Source: Bacteroidales bacterium
Lineage (GTDB): Bacteria > Bacillota > Clostridia > Lachnospirales > Lachnospiraceae
NCBI GenBank assembly: GCA_023664535.1
Contig: JAMPFJ010000001.1
Coordinates: 231,534 to 295,533, forward strand
Length of the DNA: 64,000 nucleotides
Direction: 5' to 3'
Part shown: positions 1-9,122 of the stretch, one piece after another
Layout of the letters: each line of letters opens with the position of its first letter
Numbering within the stretch: the stretch's first letter is position 1
Position numbers and translations under genes: made by a program
The notes under the pieces: model-generated
Databases searched by the model: none
What the model was told of the DNA's origin: nothing
The model's input: only the letters and a program-made list of their open reading frames with translations

Positions 1-2
1 GG

Positions 3-374
3 AGAAGAAGGGAATGTGACGACTGTGGTAAACGGTTTACCACCTATGAGAAGGTAGAGACCATTCCGTTAATTATTATCAAAAAGGATAAAATCCGTGA
101 GGCATATGACCGTTCCAAGATTGAATCCGGCGTGGTAAAATCCTGTCATAAACGGCCGATTTCCGTAGATGATATTGAGAAATGCGTTGACCGGATTGAA
201 ACCAAGATTTTCAATCTGGAGCAAAAGGAAGTGGAGAGTACGGTAATCGGTGAGGTGGTCATGGATGAATTGAAAATGTTAGACCAGGTGGCGTATGTCC
301 GGTTTGCATCGGTTTACCGGGAGTTTAAAGATGTCAATACCTTTATGGATGAGTTGAAAAAACTGCTGAATTAG
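3..374 (+). CDS. nrdR: Transcriptional repressor NrdR (5' truncated by window edge)
   Basis: Represses ribonucleotide reductase genes by sensing ATP/dATP. The visible 123 residues begin inside the N-terminal zinc ribbon: an arginine run, then [13 protein letters not shown], which supplies the second Cys pair. The ATP-cone domain follows ([17 protein letters not shown], then [14 protein letters not shown] helices, ending [16 protein letters not shown]). The family is about 150 residues, so roughly 25 N-terminal residues, including the first Cys pair, lie outside the window. The reading frame is open from base 3. An intrinsic terminator follows, so it ends its own transcription unit. Confidence 0.93.
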   Translation, partial: RRRECDDCGKRFTTYEKVETIPLIIIKKDKIREAYDRSKIESGVVKSCHKRPISVDDIEKCVDRIETKIFNLEQKEVESTVIGEVVMDELKMLDQVAYVRFASVYREFKDVNTFMDELKKLLN

Positions 375-394
375 AATAGGTTAGAATGAAGCGG

Positions 395-430
395 ATGCAG
401 CGGAGGGATAAATCTTCCGTTGCATTTTTT
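395..430 (+). terminator. Intrinsic terminator after nrdR
   Basis: Bases 395-406 pair with 414-425 (12 bp including two G-U pairs, 7-nt loop) and are followed by six T residues. It separates nrdR from comM. Confidence 0.75.
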
Positions 431-486
431 GCATTTATCCTCTATAATAACAGATGTTCATACCTGGAGACGGAATAGGAGTTTTC

Positions 487-2025
487 ATGTATAGTAAAGT
501 TCTAAGTGGCACACTGCACGGCGTGGAAGGAAGGCTGATTGCAGTGGAAGCCGATGTCAGCGAAGGACTGCCAATGTTCAATATGGTAGGTTTTTTAGCA
601 TCTGAAGTGCGAGAGGCAAGCGACAGGGTGAGGACCGCCCTGAAAAATTCCGGTTATCTGGTTTCCCCAAAAAGAATTACCGTAAATTTGTCTCCGGCAG
701 ACATTCGGAAAGAAGGTTCCGTCTTTGATTTACCCATTAGTATAGCCCTGCTTGCCGCCTATGGATATATTCCTGCGGACAGCTTGGAGGGTACGCTGTT
801 AATCGGCGAGCTGTCCTTAAACGGAGATATCCGCGGCGTCAGGGGGATTCTGCCTGTTGTGGATTTTGCAAGGGGACAGGGAATCCGTACAATTATTCTG
901 CCCTATGGCAACAGAAAAGAGGCTTCCGTTATTCCGGATATGGAGATTTACGGCGCCAAAAGCTTAAAGCAGGTAGTAGAGCATCTCCTGGGTGCCGGGC
1001 GGATGCATCCGGAGAAGCCTTATTCGGCGAAGACTTCCTGTGGGGAGGATTTTTCGGTGGATTTTGCAGATGTGAAGGGGCAGGGAACCCTGAAGCGGGC
1101 GACGGAGATTGCGGTGGCGGGCATGCATAATATTCTGTATATGGGACCGCCGGGAGCGGGGAAATCCATGATTGCCAAAAGAATCCCTACGATTATGCCG
1201 GAGCTTACCGATGAAGAGAGTATCCAGTTAACCAAAATTTACAGCGTTAACGGTTTGTTAACACCGGAGGAGGGATTGATTAGGAAACGCCCTTTCCGTA
1301 TGCCCCACCATTCGATTACCGCTCAGGCGCTAATTGGCGGAGGTAAGATTCCCAGACCCGGGGAAATCAGCCTGGCGCATCACGGGGTGCTGTTTCTGGA
1401 TGAATTTCTGGAATTTCAGAAGAATATTATCGAAATGATGAGACAGCCGTTAGAGGACGGCAGCGTTACCATTTCCAGACTGCACGGAAGCTATACGTTT
1501 CCCTGCGAATTTATGCTGGTAGCGGCAATGAATCCCTGTCCCTGCGGATATTATCCGGATTTATCCAGATGCCATTGCACCGGACCCCAGATTGAGCGCT
1601 ATTTAAAGCGGCTATCGGAACCGATGCTGGACCGGATGGATATGAATATTATGGTGAAAAAGCCGGATTATGACGAGCTGTATGGAGAGGGCGTGGAGGA
1701 GAAATCCGCCGTAATCCGGAGGCGGATAGCGACGGCGCAGGCAGTACAGAAGAAGCGGTTAAAGCCCTTTAACCTGCTGTTTAATTCACAGATTCCCGCA
1801 AATTTGCTGGAAGAGGTATGCATGTTTAACGGGGAGGAGCTGAAGCTGCGGAAAGAAATATTTAAACGCTATGATTTGTCGGCGAGAGGAGCGGCGAAGG
1901 TGCTGAAGGTAGCGAGAACCATTGCGGACCTCGACCATTCCCAAAGGGTAAAGAGCGGGCATATCTGGGAGGCACTATCCTACCGGATGACGGGATTTTA
2001 TCAGGGAGGGGAGAATAAATGTTAA
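487..2025 (+). CDS. comM: YifB/ComM family Mg chelatase-like AAA+ ATPase
   Basis: Hexameric helicase-like AAA+ ATPase; in other bacteria ComM promotes branch migration during natural transformation. The 512 residues show the N-terminal ChlI-like fold (about 1-170), Walker A GPPGAGKS near residue 220, Walker B LFLDEF near 302, the CPCGYYPDLSRCHC cysteine cluster near 350 and a C-terminal Mg-chelatase domain. The ATG at 487 is chosen because AGGAG lies six bases upstream; an in-frame ATG at 454 has no ribosome binding site. The gene overlaps dprA by 7 bases, so the two are probably translationally coupled. Confidence 0.9.
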   Translation: MYSKVLSGTLHGVEGRLIAVEADVSEGLPMFNMVGFLASEVREASDRVRTALKNSGYLVSPKRITVNLSPADIRKEGSVFDLPISIALLAAYGYIPADSLEGTLLIGELSLNGDIRGVRGILPVVDFARGQGIRTIILPYGNRKEASVIPDMEIYGAKSLKQVVEHLLGAGRMHPEKPYSAKTSCGEDFSVDFADVKGQGTLKRATEIAVAGMHNILYMGPPGAGKSMIAKRIPTIMPELTDEESIQLTKIYSVNGLLTPEEGLIRKRPFRMPHHSITAQALIGGGKIPRPGEISLAHHGVLFLDEFLEFQKNIIEMMRQPLEDGSVTISRLHGSYTFPCEFMLVAAMNPCPCGYYPDLSRCHCTGPQIERYLKRLSEPMLDRMDMNIMVKKPDYDELYGEGVEEKSAVIRRRIATAQAVQKKRLKPFNLLFNSQIPANLLEEVCMFNGEELKLRKEIFKRYDLSARGAAKVLKVARTIADLDHSQRVKSGHIWEALSYRMTGFYQGGENKC

Positions 2026-3122
2026 GAAAAGAGGATTACTGGTATTGGCTTAACAATATTAAAGGGTTTGGCAGGGTTACCCTCCGAAAACTGATAGCGG
2101 AATTTAAGACGCCGGAAGCCGTTTACTATGCGAGGGAAAAGGAGATATGCCCTCTTCTCGGGGAAAAGCAGGCTGCGGCTTTTTGGGCATCCCGGGATGA
2201 AGAACAGATTTTAGCCGGCAGACGGCGGCTTTTGGCCAAAGGAATACGGTTTATCCATCCGGACAGTCCGGATTATCCGGCAAGGCTGCGGGTGATACCC
2301 GACGCCCCTCTTGGTTTATATTTAAAGGGAACATTTCCGCCGCCGGCAGCGGCGGTAGCCGTTATCGGCGCAAGAAACTGCACACGGTACGGAAAGGAAA
2401 TGGCGAGGTTTTTCGGAAGGGAGCTTTCCCGCTGCGGGATAAGCGTAATCAGCGGTCTTGCCAGGGGAATCGACGGCATGGCGCATGCGGGTGCGCTGGA
2501 AGCAAAGGGCTATACGATGGGCGTATTGGGCTGCGGGATTGACAGAATCTATCCCGAGGAGAACTACCGGCTTTTTGCGGATATGGAACGGACGGGAGGA
2601 ATTTTGTCGGAAAGCAGCCTGGGAGTTGCTCCGGTTCCCGGTTTGTTTCCGTTAAGAAACCGGCTGATTGCCGGTCTTTCCGACGGAATTTTAGTGGTGG
2701 AGGCAACGGCAAAAAGCGGTACGTTTATTACGGTTGACCAGGGGCTGGAGCAGGGGAAGGAAATATTTGCGCTTCCAGGCAGGGTTACGGACGAGCAAAG
2801 CGCAGGCTGTAATCATTTAATTAAGCTGGGCGCCCACACGGTAACGGAGGTTTCCGATATTTTAGAGATACTTCATATAGAAAGGAAAAATATTCCAAAA
2901 TTAAACGATTTGGAAAGCGTTAGGCAAAAAACGGCAAAAATGTCTCTTGCGCCTCTGGAAAAAATGGTGTATAGTTGTTTGCGAATTGAACCAAAATATT
3001 TAGATGAAATTATTTCTGAGGCGAAAACCGCTCCCCAGGAGGTATGTATGGCATTAAACCGCCTTGTACTGGCAGGGGTAGTAGAAGAACCCGTAAGAAA
3101 TTATTATGCAATCAGACTATAA
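2019..3122 (+). CDS. dprA: DNA-processing protein DprA
   Basis: Binds incoming single-stranded DNA and loads RecA during transformation; also called Smf. The 367 residues contain an N-terminal SAM/HhH-like region, the Rossmann-like DprA core with GARNCTRYGKEMA (about residue 117), SGLARGID and GCGIDRIYPEEN, and a C-terminal winged-helix-like domain from about 290. Its start lies inside the end of comM, and topA follows 32 bases after its stop. comM and dprA together suggest a competence potential, but no com uptake genes are visible here. Confidence 0.95.
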   Translation: MLRKEDYWYWLNNIKGFGRVTLRKLIAEFKTPEAVYYAREKEICPLLGEKQAAAFWASRDEEQILAGRRRLLAKGIRFIHPDSPDYPARLRVIPDAPLGLYLKGTFPPPAAAVAVIGARNCTRYGKEMARFFGRELSRCGISVISGLARGIDGMAHAGALEAKGYTMGVLGCGIDRIYPEENYRLFADMERTGGILSESSLGVAPVPGLFPLRNRLIAGLSDGILVVEATAKSGTFITVDQGLEQGKEIFALPGRVTDEQSAGCNHLIKLGAHTVTEVSDILEILHIERKNIPKLNDLESVRQKTAKMSLAPLEKMVYSCLRIEPKYLDEIISEAKTAPQEVCMALNRLVLAGVVEEPVRNYYAIRL

Positions 3123-3154
3123 AGAATATCATCAGTACTGGAAGGAGCCGAGCT

Positions 3155-5230
3155 ATGGCAAAGAACCTTGTTATCGTGGAGTCGCCGGCAAAGGCGAAAA
3201 CAATTAAAAAATTTCTGGGAAGCAGCTACGAAGTCATTGCTTCTAACGGTCATGTCCGGGATTTGCCGAAATCCAAGATGGGAATTGATGTAGACGACAA
3301 TTTCGAGCCGAAGTATATTACGATTCGGGGAAAGGGGGATTTGCTTGCCACACTCCGCAAGGAAGTGAAAAAGGCGGACAAGGTGTATCTCGCAACTGAC
3401 CCGGATAGGGAAGGGGAGGCGATTTCATGGCACCTGTCCAAAGCATTAAATCTGGAAAATAAAAAATATAAGCGGATTACCTTTAATGAAATTACTAAAA
3501 GCGCAGTAAAGGGGTCGTTAAAGGAAGCCAGGGACATTGATATGGATTTGGTGGACGCCCAGCAGGCGAGACGGGTATTGGACCGTCTGGTAGGCTATGA
3601 GATAAGTCCGGTTTTATGGGCGAAGATAAAAAGAGGCTTAAGTGCAGGACGTGTGCAGTCGGTGGCGCTCAGAATGATTTGCGACAGAGAGGAAGAAATA
3701 AATAATTTTATTCCCGAGGAATACTGGACGCTGGAGGCAGAGGTGAGAGCTGCCGGGGGAAAGACGGCGTTTACCGCAAAGCTGCAAAAGACGCCGGAGG
3801 GAAAGGCGGAAATCCACTCCGAGGAACAGATGAAGAAGATATTGACCGGTCTTACCGGTGTGGCGCTGTCGGTGAAGGAGATGAAAAAAGCGTCACGGAT
3901 AAAAAATGCACCGCTGCCCTTTACCACCTCCACGCTGCAGCAGGAGGCGGCAAAGAAGCTTAATTTTGCGACGGGAAAAACCATGCGGATTGCACAGCAG
4001 TTATATGAAGGTGTGGAAATTAAGGGAAAGGGCAGTATCGGTCTGATTACTTATCTGCGAACGGATTCCGTCCGTATTTCTGACGAAGCAAATACAGCTG
4101 CGCTTGATTATATTGAGCAGCATTACGGAAAACAGTACGTGGGCGCTAAGGAGGCAAAAAGCGGAACCGGAAAAAAGATTCAGGATGCCCACGAGGCAAT
4201 CCGTCCCACAGACATTACCCTTTCGCCGGTGAAATTAAAGGAACAGCTTTCAAGAGACCAGTTCCGGTTATACCAGCTGATTTATAACCGTTTTCTCGCC
4301 AGCCGTATGGAATCGGCAAAGTATGAAAGCGAAACCCTGAAGCTGGAGGCAAAGGGCTATGAATTTGGCGCAGTTTCCACCAGGCTTGTTTTTGACGGAT
4401 TTATGGCGGTATATGCGATAGAGGACGAAAACGACGAGCTGAAAAACAAATTTAAACAGATTGACAAGGATACGCCGGTTGTTGTGGACAGATTTATTGA
4501 CAAGCAGCATTTCACACAGCCTCCGGCACATTATACCGAGGGCTCCCTGGTAAAGCGGCTGGAGGAGCTGGGAATCGGCAGACCCAGTACCTATGCGCCT
4601 ACCATTTCGACGATTCTGGGAAGACGCTATGTAGTAAAGGAAAACCGGAATCTGTATGTAACGGAGCTTGGGGAAGCGGTCAATCAAATTATGTTAAAGG
4701 CATTTCCGGTTATTGTGGATACCGAGTTTACCGCAAATCTGGAATCGCTGTTAGACAAGATTGAAGAGGGAACCGTGGATTGGAAAACAGTGGTCGCCAA
4801 TTTTTATCCGGATTTGGACGAAGCGGTGACTGCGGCGAATAAGGAGCTGGAGCAGATTAAAATCGAGGACGAGGTGACGGAGGAAATCTGTGACGAATGC
4901 GGAAGGAATCTTGTCGTTAAATATGGTCCCCACGGTAAATTTCTTGCCTGTCCGGGATTTCCCGACTGCCGGTTTACCAAGCCGTATTTTGAAAAAATCG
5001 GCGTGGAATGTCCGGAGTGCGGCAAGGATATTGTGTTAAAGAAAACGAAGAAGGGAAGAAAGTATTACGGCTGTATCAACAATCCGGATTGTGGATTTAT
5101 GTCATGGCAGAGACCTTCAGAGACAAAATGCGAAAAATGCGGAAATATTATGGTAATTAAAGGAAATAAGCTTGTCTGCCATAATGAGGAATGCGGATAT
5201 GTACTGGATAAACCGAAGGATAAGGCTTGA
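3155..5230 (+). CDS. topA: DNA topoisomerase I (type IA)
   Basis: Relaxes negatively supercoiled DNA through a 5'-phosphotyrosine intermediate. The 691-residue protein starts MAKNLVIVESPAKAKTI (Toprim domain), carries the acidic DPDREGE motif, and has the active-site tyrosine at about residue 300 in GLITYLRTDS. Three C-terminal zinc-ribbon modules are visible (CDECG...CPGFPDC, CPECG...CINNPDC, CEKCG...CHNEEC). The ATG at 3155 has GGAAGGAG upstream and gives the conserved family start; the frame stays open upstream to 3044 inside dprA, but that extension is not family-like. Confidence 0.97.
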   Translation: MAKNLVIVESPAKAKTIKKFLGSSYEVIASNGHVRDLPKSKMGIDVDDNFEPKYITIRGKGDLLATLRKEVKKADKVYLATDPDREGEAISWHLSKALNLENKKYKRITFNEITKSAVKGSLKEARDIDMDLVDAQQARRVLDRLVGYEISPVLWAKIKRGLSAGRVQSVALRMICDREEEINNFIPEEYWTLEAEVRAAGGKTAFTAKLQKTPEGKAEIHSEEQMKKILTGLTGVALSVKEMKKASRIKNAPLPFTTSTLQQEAAKKLNFATGKTMRIAQQLYEGVEIKGKGSIGLITYLRTDSVRISDEANTAALDYIEQHYGKQYVGAKEAKSGTGKKIQDAHEAIRPTDITLSPVKLKEQLSRDQFRLYQLIYNRFLASRMESAKYESETLKLEAKGYEFGAVSTRLVFDGFMAVYAIEDENDELKNKFKQIDKDTPVVVDRFIDKQHFTQPPAHYTEGSLVKRLEELGIGRPSTYAPTISTILGRRYVVKENRNLYVTELGEAVNQIMLKAFPVIVDTEFTANLESLLDKIEEGTVDWKTVVANFYPDLDEAVTAANKELEQIKIEDEVTEEICDECGRNLVVKYGPHGKFLACPGFPDCRFTKPYFEKIGVECPECGKDIVLKKTKKGRKYYGCINNPDCGFMSWQRPSETKCEKCGNIMVIKGNKLVCHNEECGYVLDKPKDKA

Positions 5231-5251
5231 CGGTTTTTTTCCATTTGATAC

Positions 5252-5266
5252 CTTTTTCAGAAAATT
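5252..5266 (+). promoter_or_regulatory. Candidate CodY-binding box upstream of codY
   Basis: CTTTTTCAGAAAATT matches 13 of 15 positions of the CodY consensus AATTTTCWGAAAATT; only the first two bases differ. It ends two bases before the -35 element of the codY promoter, consistent with autoregulation. Binding is inferred, not shown. Confidence 0.6.
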
Positions 5267-5267
5267 G

Positions 5268-5296
5268 TTGTTATTGCAATTAAATTGTGTTAAAAT
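5268..5296 (+). promoter_or_regulatory. Putative sigma-A promoter of codY
   Basis: -35 TTGTTA at 5268-5273, a 17-base spacer, and -10 TAAAAT at 5291-5296. This gives a leader of about 16 bases before the codY ATG at 5319, with GGAGGAAGG as ribosome binding site. Confidence 0.5.
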
Positions 5297-5318
5297 CATA
5301 TAAGATTGGAGGAAGGCT

Positions 5319-6089
5319 ATGAGCGTACAGTTATTGGATAAAACGAGGAAGATTAATCAGCTTTTACATAATAACAGTTCGCACAAAGTCGTCTTTAATG
5401 ATATCTGCAAGGTGTTAAGCGAGATTTTAGAGTCGGATATTCTAGTTATCAGCAGGAAAGGAAAGGTTCTCGGCATTAAAAACCGCTCCGATATCCGTGA
5501 GATAACCGAGCTTATTGTTCCCGAGGTAGGAAGCTTTATTGACTCGATGTTAAATGAGCGTCTTCTGGGGGTGTTATCCACAAAAGAGAATGTGAATTTA
5601 GCTACTTTGGGATTTGAATTTGAAAATCTGGAATGCTATCAGGCGATTATCTCGCCGATTGACATTGCGGGGGAACGATTGGGTACTGTTTTTATGTACA
5701 AGGAGGACAGACAGTATACCATTGATGACATTATTTTAAGTGAATACGGTACCACTGTAGTGGGGCTGGAGATGATGCGGAGTGTCAATGAGGAATCTGC
5801 GGAGGAGGACAGGAAAATTATGGTCGTCCGTTCTGCGGTGGGAACGTTGTCATCTTCTGAAGCGGAAGCAATGATTCATGTTTTTAAAGAGCTTTCCGGT
5901 AAGGAAGGAATCCTGGTTGCCTCCAAGATTGCAGACCGGGTCGGCATTACCCGTTCTGTGATTGTTAATGCTCTTCGCAAGCTGGAAAGCGCAGGTGTCA
6001 TTGAGACCCGTTCTTCGGGGATGAAAGGAACCTATATTAAGGTACTCAATGATGTGGTATTCGATGAATTGGAGAAATTGCATAGATAA
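5319..6089 (+). CDS. codY: GTP/branched-chain amino acid-sensing global regulator CodY
   Basis: Global repressor of nutrient-limitation genes in low-G+C Gram-positives, activated by isoleucine/valine and GTP. The 256 residues match the family length: N-terminal GAF effector domain (about 1-155), linker helix, then a C-terminal winged helix with ASKIADRVGITRSVIVNALRKLE near residue 203. In B. subtilis codY also sits immediately upstream of flgB and represses the fla/che promoter, so this placement fits nutritional control of motility. A CodY-like box precedes its own promoter. Confidence 0.96.
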   Translation: MSVQLLDKTRKINQLLHNNSSHKVVFNDICKVLSEILESDILVISRKGKVLGIKNRSDIREITELIVPEVGSFIDSMLNERLLGVLSTKENVNLATLGFEFENLECYQAIISPIDIAGERLGTVFMYKEDRQYTIDDIILSEYGTTVVGLEMMRSVNEESAEEDRKIMVVRSAVGTLSSSEAEAMIHVFKELSGKEGILVASKIADRVGITRSVIVNALRKLESAGVIETRSSGMKGTYIKVLNDVVFDELEKLHR

Positions 6090-6172
6090 TAAAATGGATT
6101 TCAGACTGGCAAAAGGATTTGTGGGCACTCTCATAAGTCCTTTGCTGTTGTGTGCAGGCAGGATAATTTTAT

Positions 6173-6201
6173 CGAACCGGTTATTCACCGATACCGGTTC
6201 G
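6173..6201. promoter_or_regulatory. Inverted repeat upstream of flgB
   Basis: CGAACCGGT at 6173-6181 and its perfect complement ACCGGTTCG at 6193-6201 flank an 11-base loop. No T tract follows, so it is not a normal terminator. The loop carries ACCGATAC, resembling a SigD -10 (GCCGATAT), but no good TAAA element lies at the right distance. Operator or mRNA leader structure are both possible. Confidence 0.4.
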
Positions 6202-6237
6202 GTATGAAATATACTATCAGGAAAGGAGAGATTTGAT

Positions 6238-6633
6238 ATGATTAACACCAATATCTATAATTATATCAATGTGCTGGATAAAGCGGCGGATGCAGCAAAT
6301 TCCAGAGGTGAGATTCTTAACAATAACCTCGCTAATGCGACAACTCCGAATTATAAGCGTAAAGATGTTTCCTTTGAAAACTATTTGGAGCAGGAATTAA
6401 TCGGAGGTGAGCCGCTGGATGAGCGTATTGCAGGAGTGAACACCCATTTATCCGATTTTGGCGGATTGATATATACCGATACGTCCACGCTGTCTTATCG
6501 TCTGGATGGAAACAATGTGGATGTGGATACGGAAGAGGCTATGCTTGCCCAGAACCAGATTCGATATAATACGCTGGTGTCTCAGATTGGGCAGGAATTT
6601 TCCAGATATAAAATGGTTTTGTCTGAAACCTGA
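6238..6633 (+). CDS. flgB: Flagellar basal-body rod protein FlgB
   Basis: Proximal rod subunit exported by the flagellar type III apparatus. The 131 residues show the rod/hook N-terminal signature (SRGEILNNNLANATTPNYKRKDVSFE) and a C-terminal coiled-coil segment (AMLAQNQIRYNTLVSQIGQEFSRY). It opens the flagellar operon, with AGGAAAGGAGAG upstream of the ATG. flgC follows after 22 bases. Confidence 0.96.
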   Translation: MINTNIYNYINVLDKAADAANSRGEILNNNLANATTPNYKRKDVSFENYLEQELIGGEPLDERIAGVNTHLSDFGGLIYTDTSTLSYRLDGNNVDVDTEEAMLAQNQIRYNTLVSQIGQEFSRYKMVLSET

Positions 6634-6655
6634 TTTTGGTAAGGAGGAATAACGG

Positions 6656-7099
6656 ATGAGTAGCGGAATATTTAATGCAATGAATGTCGCAGCGTCGGGA
6701 ATGACTGCACAGCGGACCCGGTTAGACATTATTTCCCAGAACATTGCCAATGTAAATACTACACGGGACGAAAACGGAGAGGTATACAAACGGCAGACCG
6801 TGGTCTTTCAGGAGAACGCAAATTCTTCCTTTGACCATGTGATGAGCCACCGCCTGGAGACCTATCACGCAAAAGGGGTTAAGATTGCTGCGATTGTGGA
6901 GGATACCACGGAGGGACCTATGGTTTATGACCCGGACCATCCCGACGCAGATGAAAACGGATATGTTATGCGTCCGAATGTCAATACCGTTACGGAGATG
7001 ACGAATATGATTGATGCCAGCCGGGCTTACGAGGCGAATACCACGGCGTTTAATGCGGCAAAATCCATGGCGATGAAAGGGCTGGAATTATTCCAGTAA
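6656..7099 (+). CDS. flgC: Flagellar basal-body rod protein FlgC
   Basis: Proximal rod subunit. The 147 residues start SSGIFNAMNVAASGMTAQRTRLDIISQNIANVNTT, the typical flagellar basal-body rod motif, and end with the rod C-terminal domain (TEMTNMIDASRAYEANTTAFNAAKSMAMKGLELFQ). Length is normal. It lies between flgB and fliE in a closely spaced row, as in most Firmicutes. Confidence 0.97.
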   Translation: MSSGIFNAMNVAASGMTAQRTRLDIISQNIANVNTTRDENGEVYKRQTVVFQENANSSFDHVMSHRLETYHAKGVKIAAIVEDTTEGPMVYDPDHPDADENGYVMRPNVNTVTEMTNMIDASRAYEANTTAFNAAKSMAMKGLELFQ

Positions 7100-7113
7100 A
7101 GAGGTGAGAGGAA

Positions 7114-7431
7114 ATGGCAGTTTCAGCTATCAATGACGTTAATGCGCAAAAGGCGCTGCTTGAACATCTGCATTCGACAAGTAAGGTGGAAACGGATACA
7201 GGTGCGGCATTTGATAATTTGTTAAACTCCGCAATCAGTATGTATAAAGAAGCAGACGATTTACAAAATGCGGCGGAGGAATCCGAGATAAATTTCGCGC
7301 TGGGTTATGCAACCAGTACGCATGATTTGGCGATTGCCCAGCAGAAAGCAAATATTTCCCTGCAGTATACGGTGAAAGTAACAAGCAAGGCGATAGAAGC
7401 ATATAAAGAATTGATGAATATGCAAATATAA
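7114..7431 (+). CDS. fliE: Flagellar hook-basal body complex protein FliE
   Basis: Links the MS ring to the rod. The 105 residues have a variable N-terminus, then FDNLLNSAISMYKEADDLQ and the conserved C-terminal helices (ESEINFALGYATSTHDLAIAQQKANISLQYTVKVTSKAIEAYKELMNMQI). Length and position between flgC and fliF are standard. Confidence 0.96.
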   Translation: MAVSAINDVNAQKALLEHLHSTSKVETDTGAAFDNLLNSAISMYKEADDLQNAAEESEINFALGYATSTHDLAIAQQKANISLQYTVKVTSKAIEAYKELMNMQI

Positions 7432-7473
7432 ACAAACGGGGTTTTCTCGTAGGAAAAGGATGCAAAAGGCACT

Positions 7474-9093
7474 ATGTTAGACAGATTAAAAGGAATACAG
7501 GTTAAAATTGTAGAGTTTTGGAATCGGTTTACAAGTAAGCAAAAGACAATGGTGATATCTATTTCGGCGGCAGTGATTTTAATGCTGGTGGCGTTAATTG
7601 TGTTGCTTAACCGTGCCCATTATGTGGAATTATTTACCTTTGATAATACTTCCGATGCGGCGGCGGCGAAGGAGGTATTGCAGGAGGCGGGAATAGCGGT
7701 TGAAATTTCCAATAACGGTCTTACCTTTACCGTAGATGAGAAAAATGAGGCGGCAGCGAGGCTGGCGCTGGGTGAGAATAACATTGCGACGAATAAAAAT
7801 GACGATTTGAACTGGCTGTTTGACAACAGTATGTCCACAACGGACAGCGAACGGCAGCTGAAAAATAAAATCGTAAAACAGAATGAAATCAGTGAGGAGC
7901 TTGCCCTGATTGACGGGGTAAAGCAGGCGTCCGTGCAGATTACAATTCCGGATACGTCGAACTCTTTGCTGTCGGCGGAAAAAGAGGCGTCTGCCAGTGT
8001 TTTACTGATTACCACAGATGATTTTGCCGATGAGAGCGTGGAGGGAATTGCCAATCTGGTGGCAACCTCCCTTGGCAATAAAACGACGGATTCCGTGCGG
8101 ATTATTAACCAGGCGGGAACATTGCTGTTCGGCGGGGATAACGGTTCGGGAACGTCTGCGGGTTCTGCATCGGAGAGCATTAAAATAAAAAATCAGGTAA
8201 CGGCTAATCTGCAGGACAGGGTAAGAAGCCTTCTGGTAAATTCCGGCGTTTATAATGACGCAGAGGTTACCGCTAATCTGGATTTGGATTTGGATATGGC
8301 GAAGATTACGGATGAACACCACTATACCGACGACGAGGAAGAGGATACCGGACCTTTGGTGGAGCAGTATACCTATGATGCGGAAAATGCGGACGGAACG
8401 CTGGGAATCCCGGGAACAGACTCCAATGACGACCAGGTAAATGACTATGAAATATTAGCTGGAAATGCCGGAAATAGCAGTGCGAATGTGGTTAAGCAGA
8501 CGTGGCATGACAGTGTAACCACCACGGTAACGGAAAAGTCGGTGGGAACGGTGAATACGGCAAATTCCACCATCGCTATTGTATTGAGCCGGTATGTGGT
8601 TTATGACGAGGCAAAGATGAAACGTTCCGGTGAATTGCAGGGAACCAACTTTGAGGCTTTTCAGAGTGAGAATGATGTCAGACAGCAGATAGAGGTGGAT
8701 GAGGAAACCTATAGCTTGATTGAAAAGGCAACGGGTATTCCGGCGGAAAGCATTCAGATTAGCGCATTTGAAGTACCGTTATTTTATCCGCAGGAGACGA
8801 CTGCAGCGGAAACGGTGGCAAATTATCTGCAATTCGTTCTTGCCGTGTTGATTGTGGCATTGCTGTGCTTCGTTGTATTTAAGGGAATGAAGCCGGTGGA
8901 GATAACCGAGCTGGAGCCGGAGCTTTCTGTGGAGGCGCTGTTGGCGACTACTAAGGAAAACCAGTCGCTGGAGGATATTGAATTTAGTGATAAATCCGCA
9001 ATCCGTCAGCAGGTGGAGCGGTTTGTGGATGAGAATCCCCAGGAGGTTGCTATGCTGCTTCGTAACTGGCTGAATGATGAATGGGATGAGTAG
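7474..9093 (+). CDS. fliF: Flagellar MS-ring protein FliF
   Basis: Forms the membrane/supramembrane ring that houses the export gate and holds FliG. The 539 residues have an N-terminal TM segment (about 24-46), the YscJ/FliF periplasmic-type domain with LALIDGVKQASVQITIP, a second TM near 447-467 (ANYLQFVLAVLIVALLCFVVF) and a short cytoplasmic tail. The last residues, RQQVERFVDENPQEVAMLLRNWLNDEWDE, are the FliG-binding motif. fliG follows after 29 bases. Confidence 0.97.
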   Translation: MLDRLKGIQVKIVEFWNRFTSKQKTMVISISAAVILMLVALIVLLNRAHYVELFTFDNTSDAAAAKEVLQEAGIAVEISNNGLTFTVDEKNEAAARLALGENNIATNKNDDLNWLFDNSMSTTDSERQLKNKIVKQNEISEELALIDGVKQASVQITIPDTSNSLLSAEKEASASVLLITTDDFADESVEGIANLVATSLGNKTTDSVRIINQAGTLLFGGDNGSGTSAGSASESIKIKNQVTANLQDRVRSLLVNSGVYNDAEVTANLDLDLDMAKITDEHHYTDDEEEDTGPLVEQYTYDAENADGTLGIPGTDSNDDQVNDYEILAGNAGNSSANVVKQTWHDSVTTTVTEKSVGTVNTANSTIAIVLSRYVVYDEAKMKRSGELQGTNFEAFQSENDVRQQIEVDEETYSLIEKATGIPAESIQISAFEVPLFYPQETTAAETVANYLQFVLAVLIVALLCFVVFKGMKPVEITELEPELSVEALLATTKENQSLEDIEFSDKSAIRQQVERFVDENPQEVAMLLRNWLNDEWDE

Positions 9094-9122
9094 TGTACGG
9101 ATAGATTTGGGAGGAATAGATT

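Noticed and set aside
5221..5250. Intrinsic terminator after topA
   Set aside because: A T7 run is present but no stable stem precedes it.
6090..6172. CodY box upstream of flgB
   Set aside because: Best alignments there reach only about 7-9 of 15 consensus positions, no better than chance in AT-rich DNA.
7620..8180. 186-residue Ser-rich minus-strand open frame in fliF
   Set aside because: Antisense shadow with high Ser/Ala/Leu content and no start signal.
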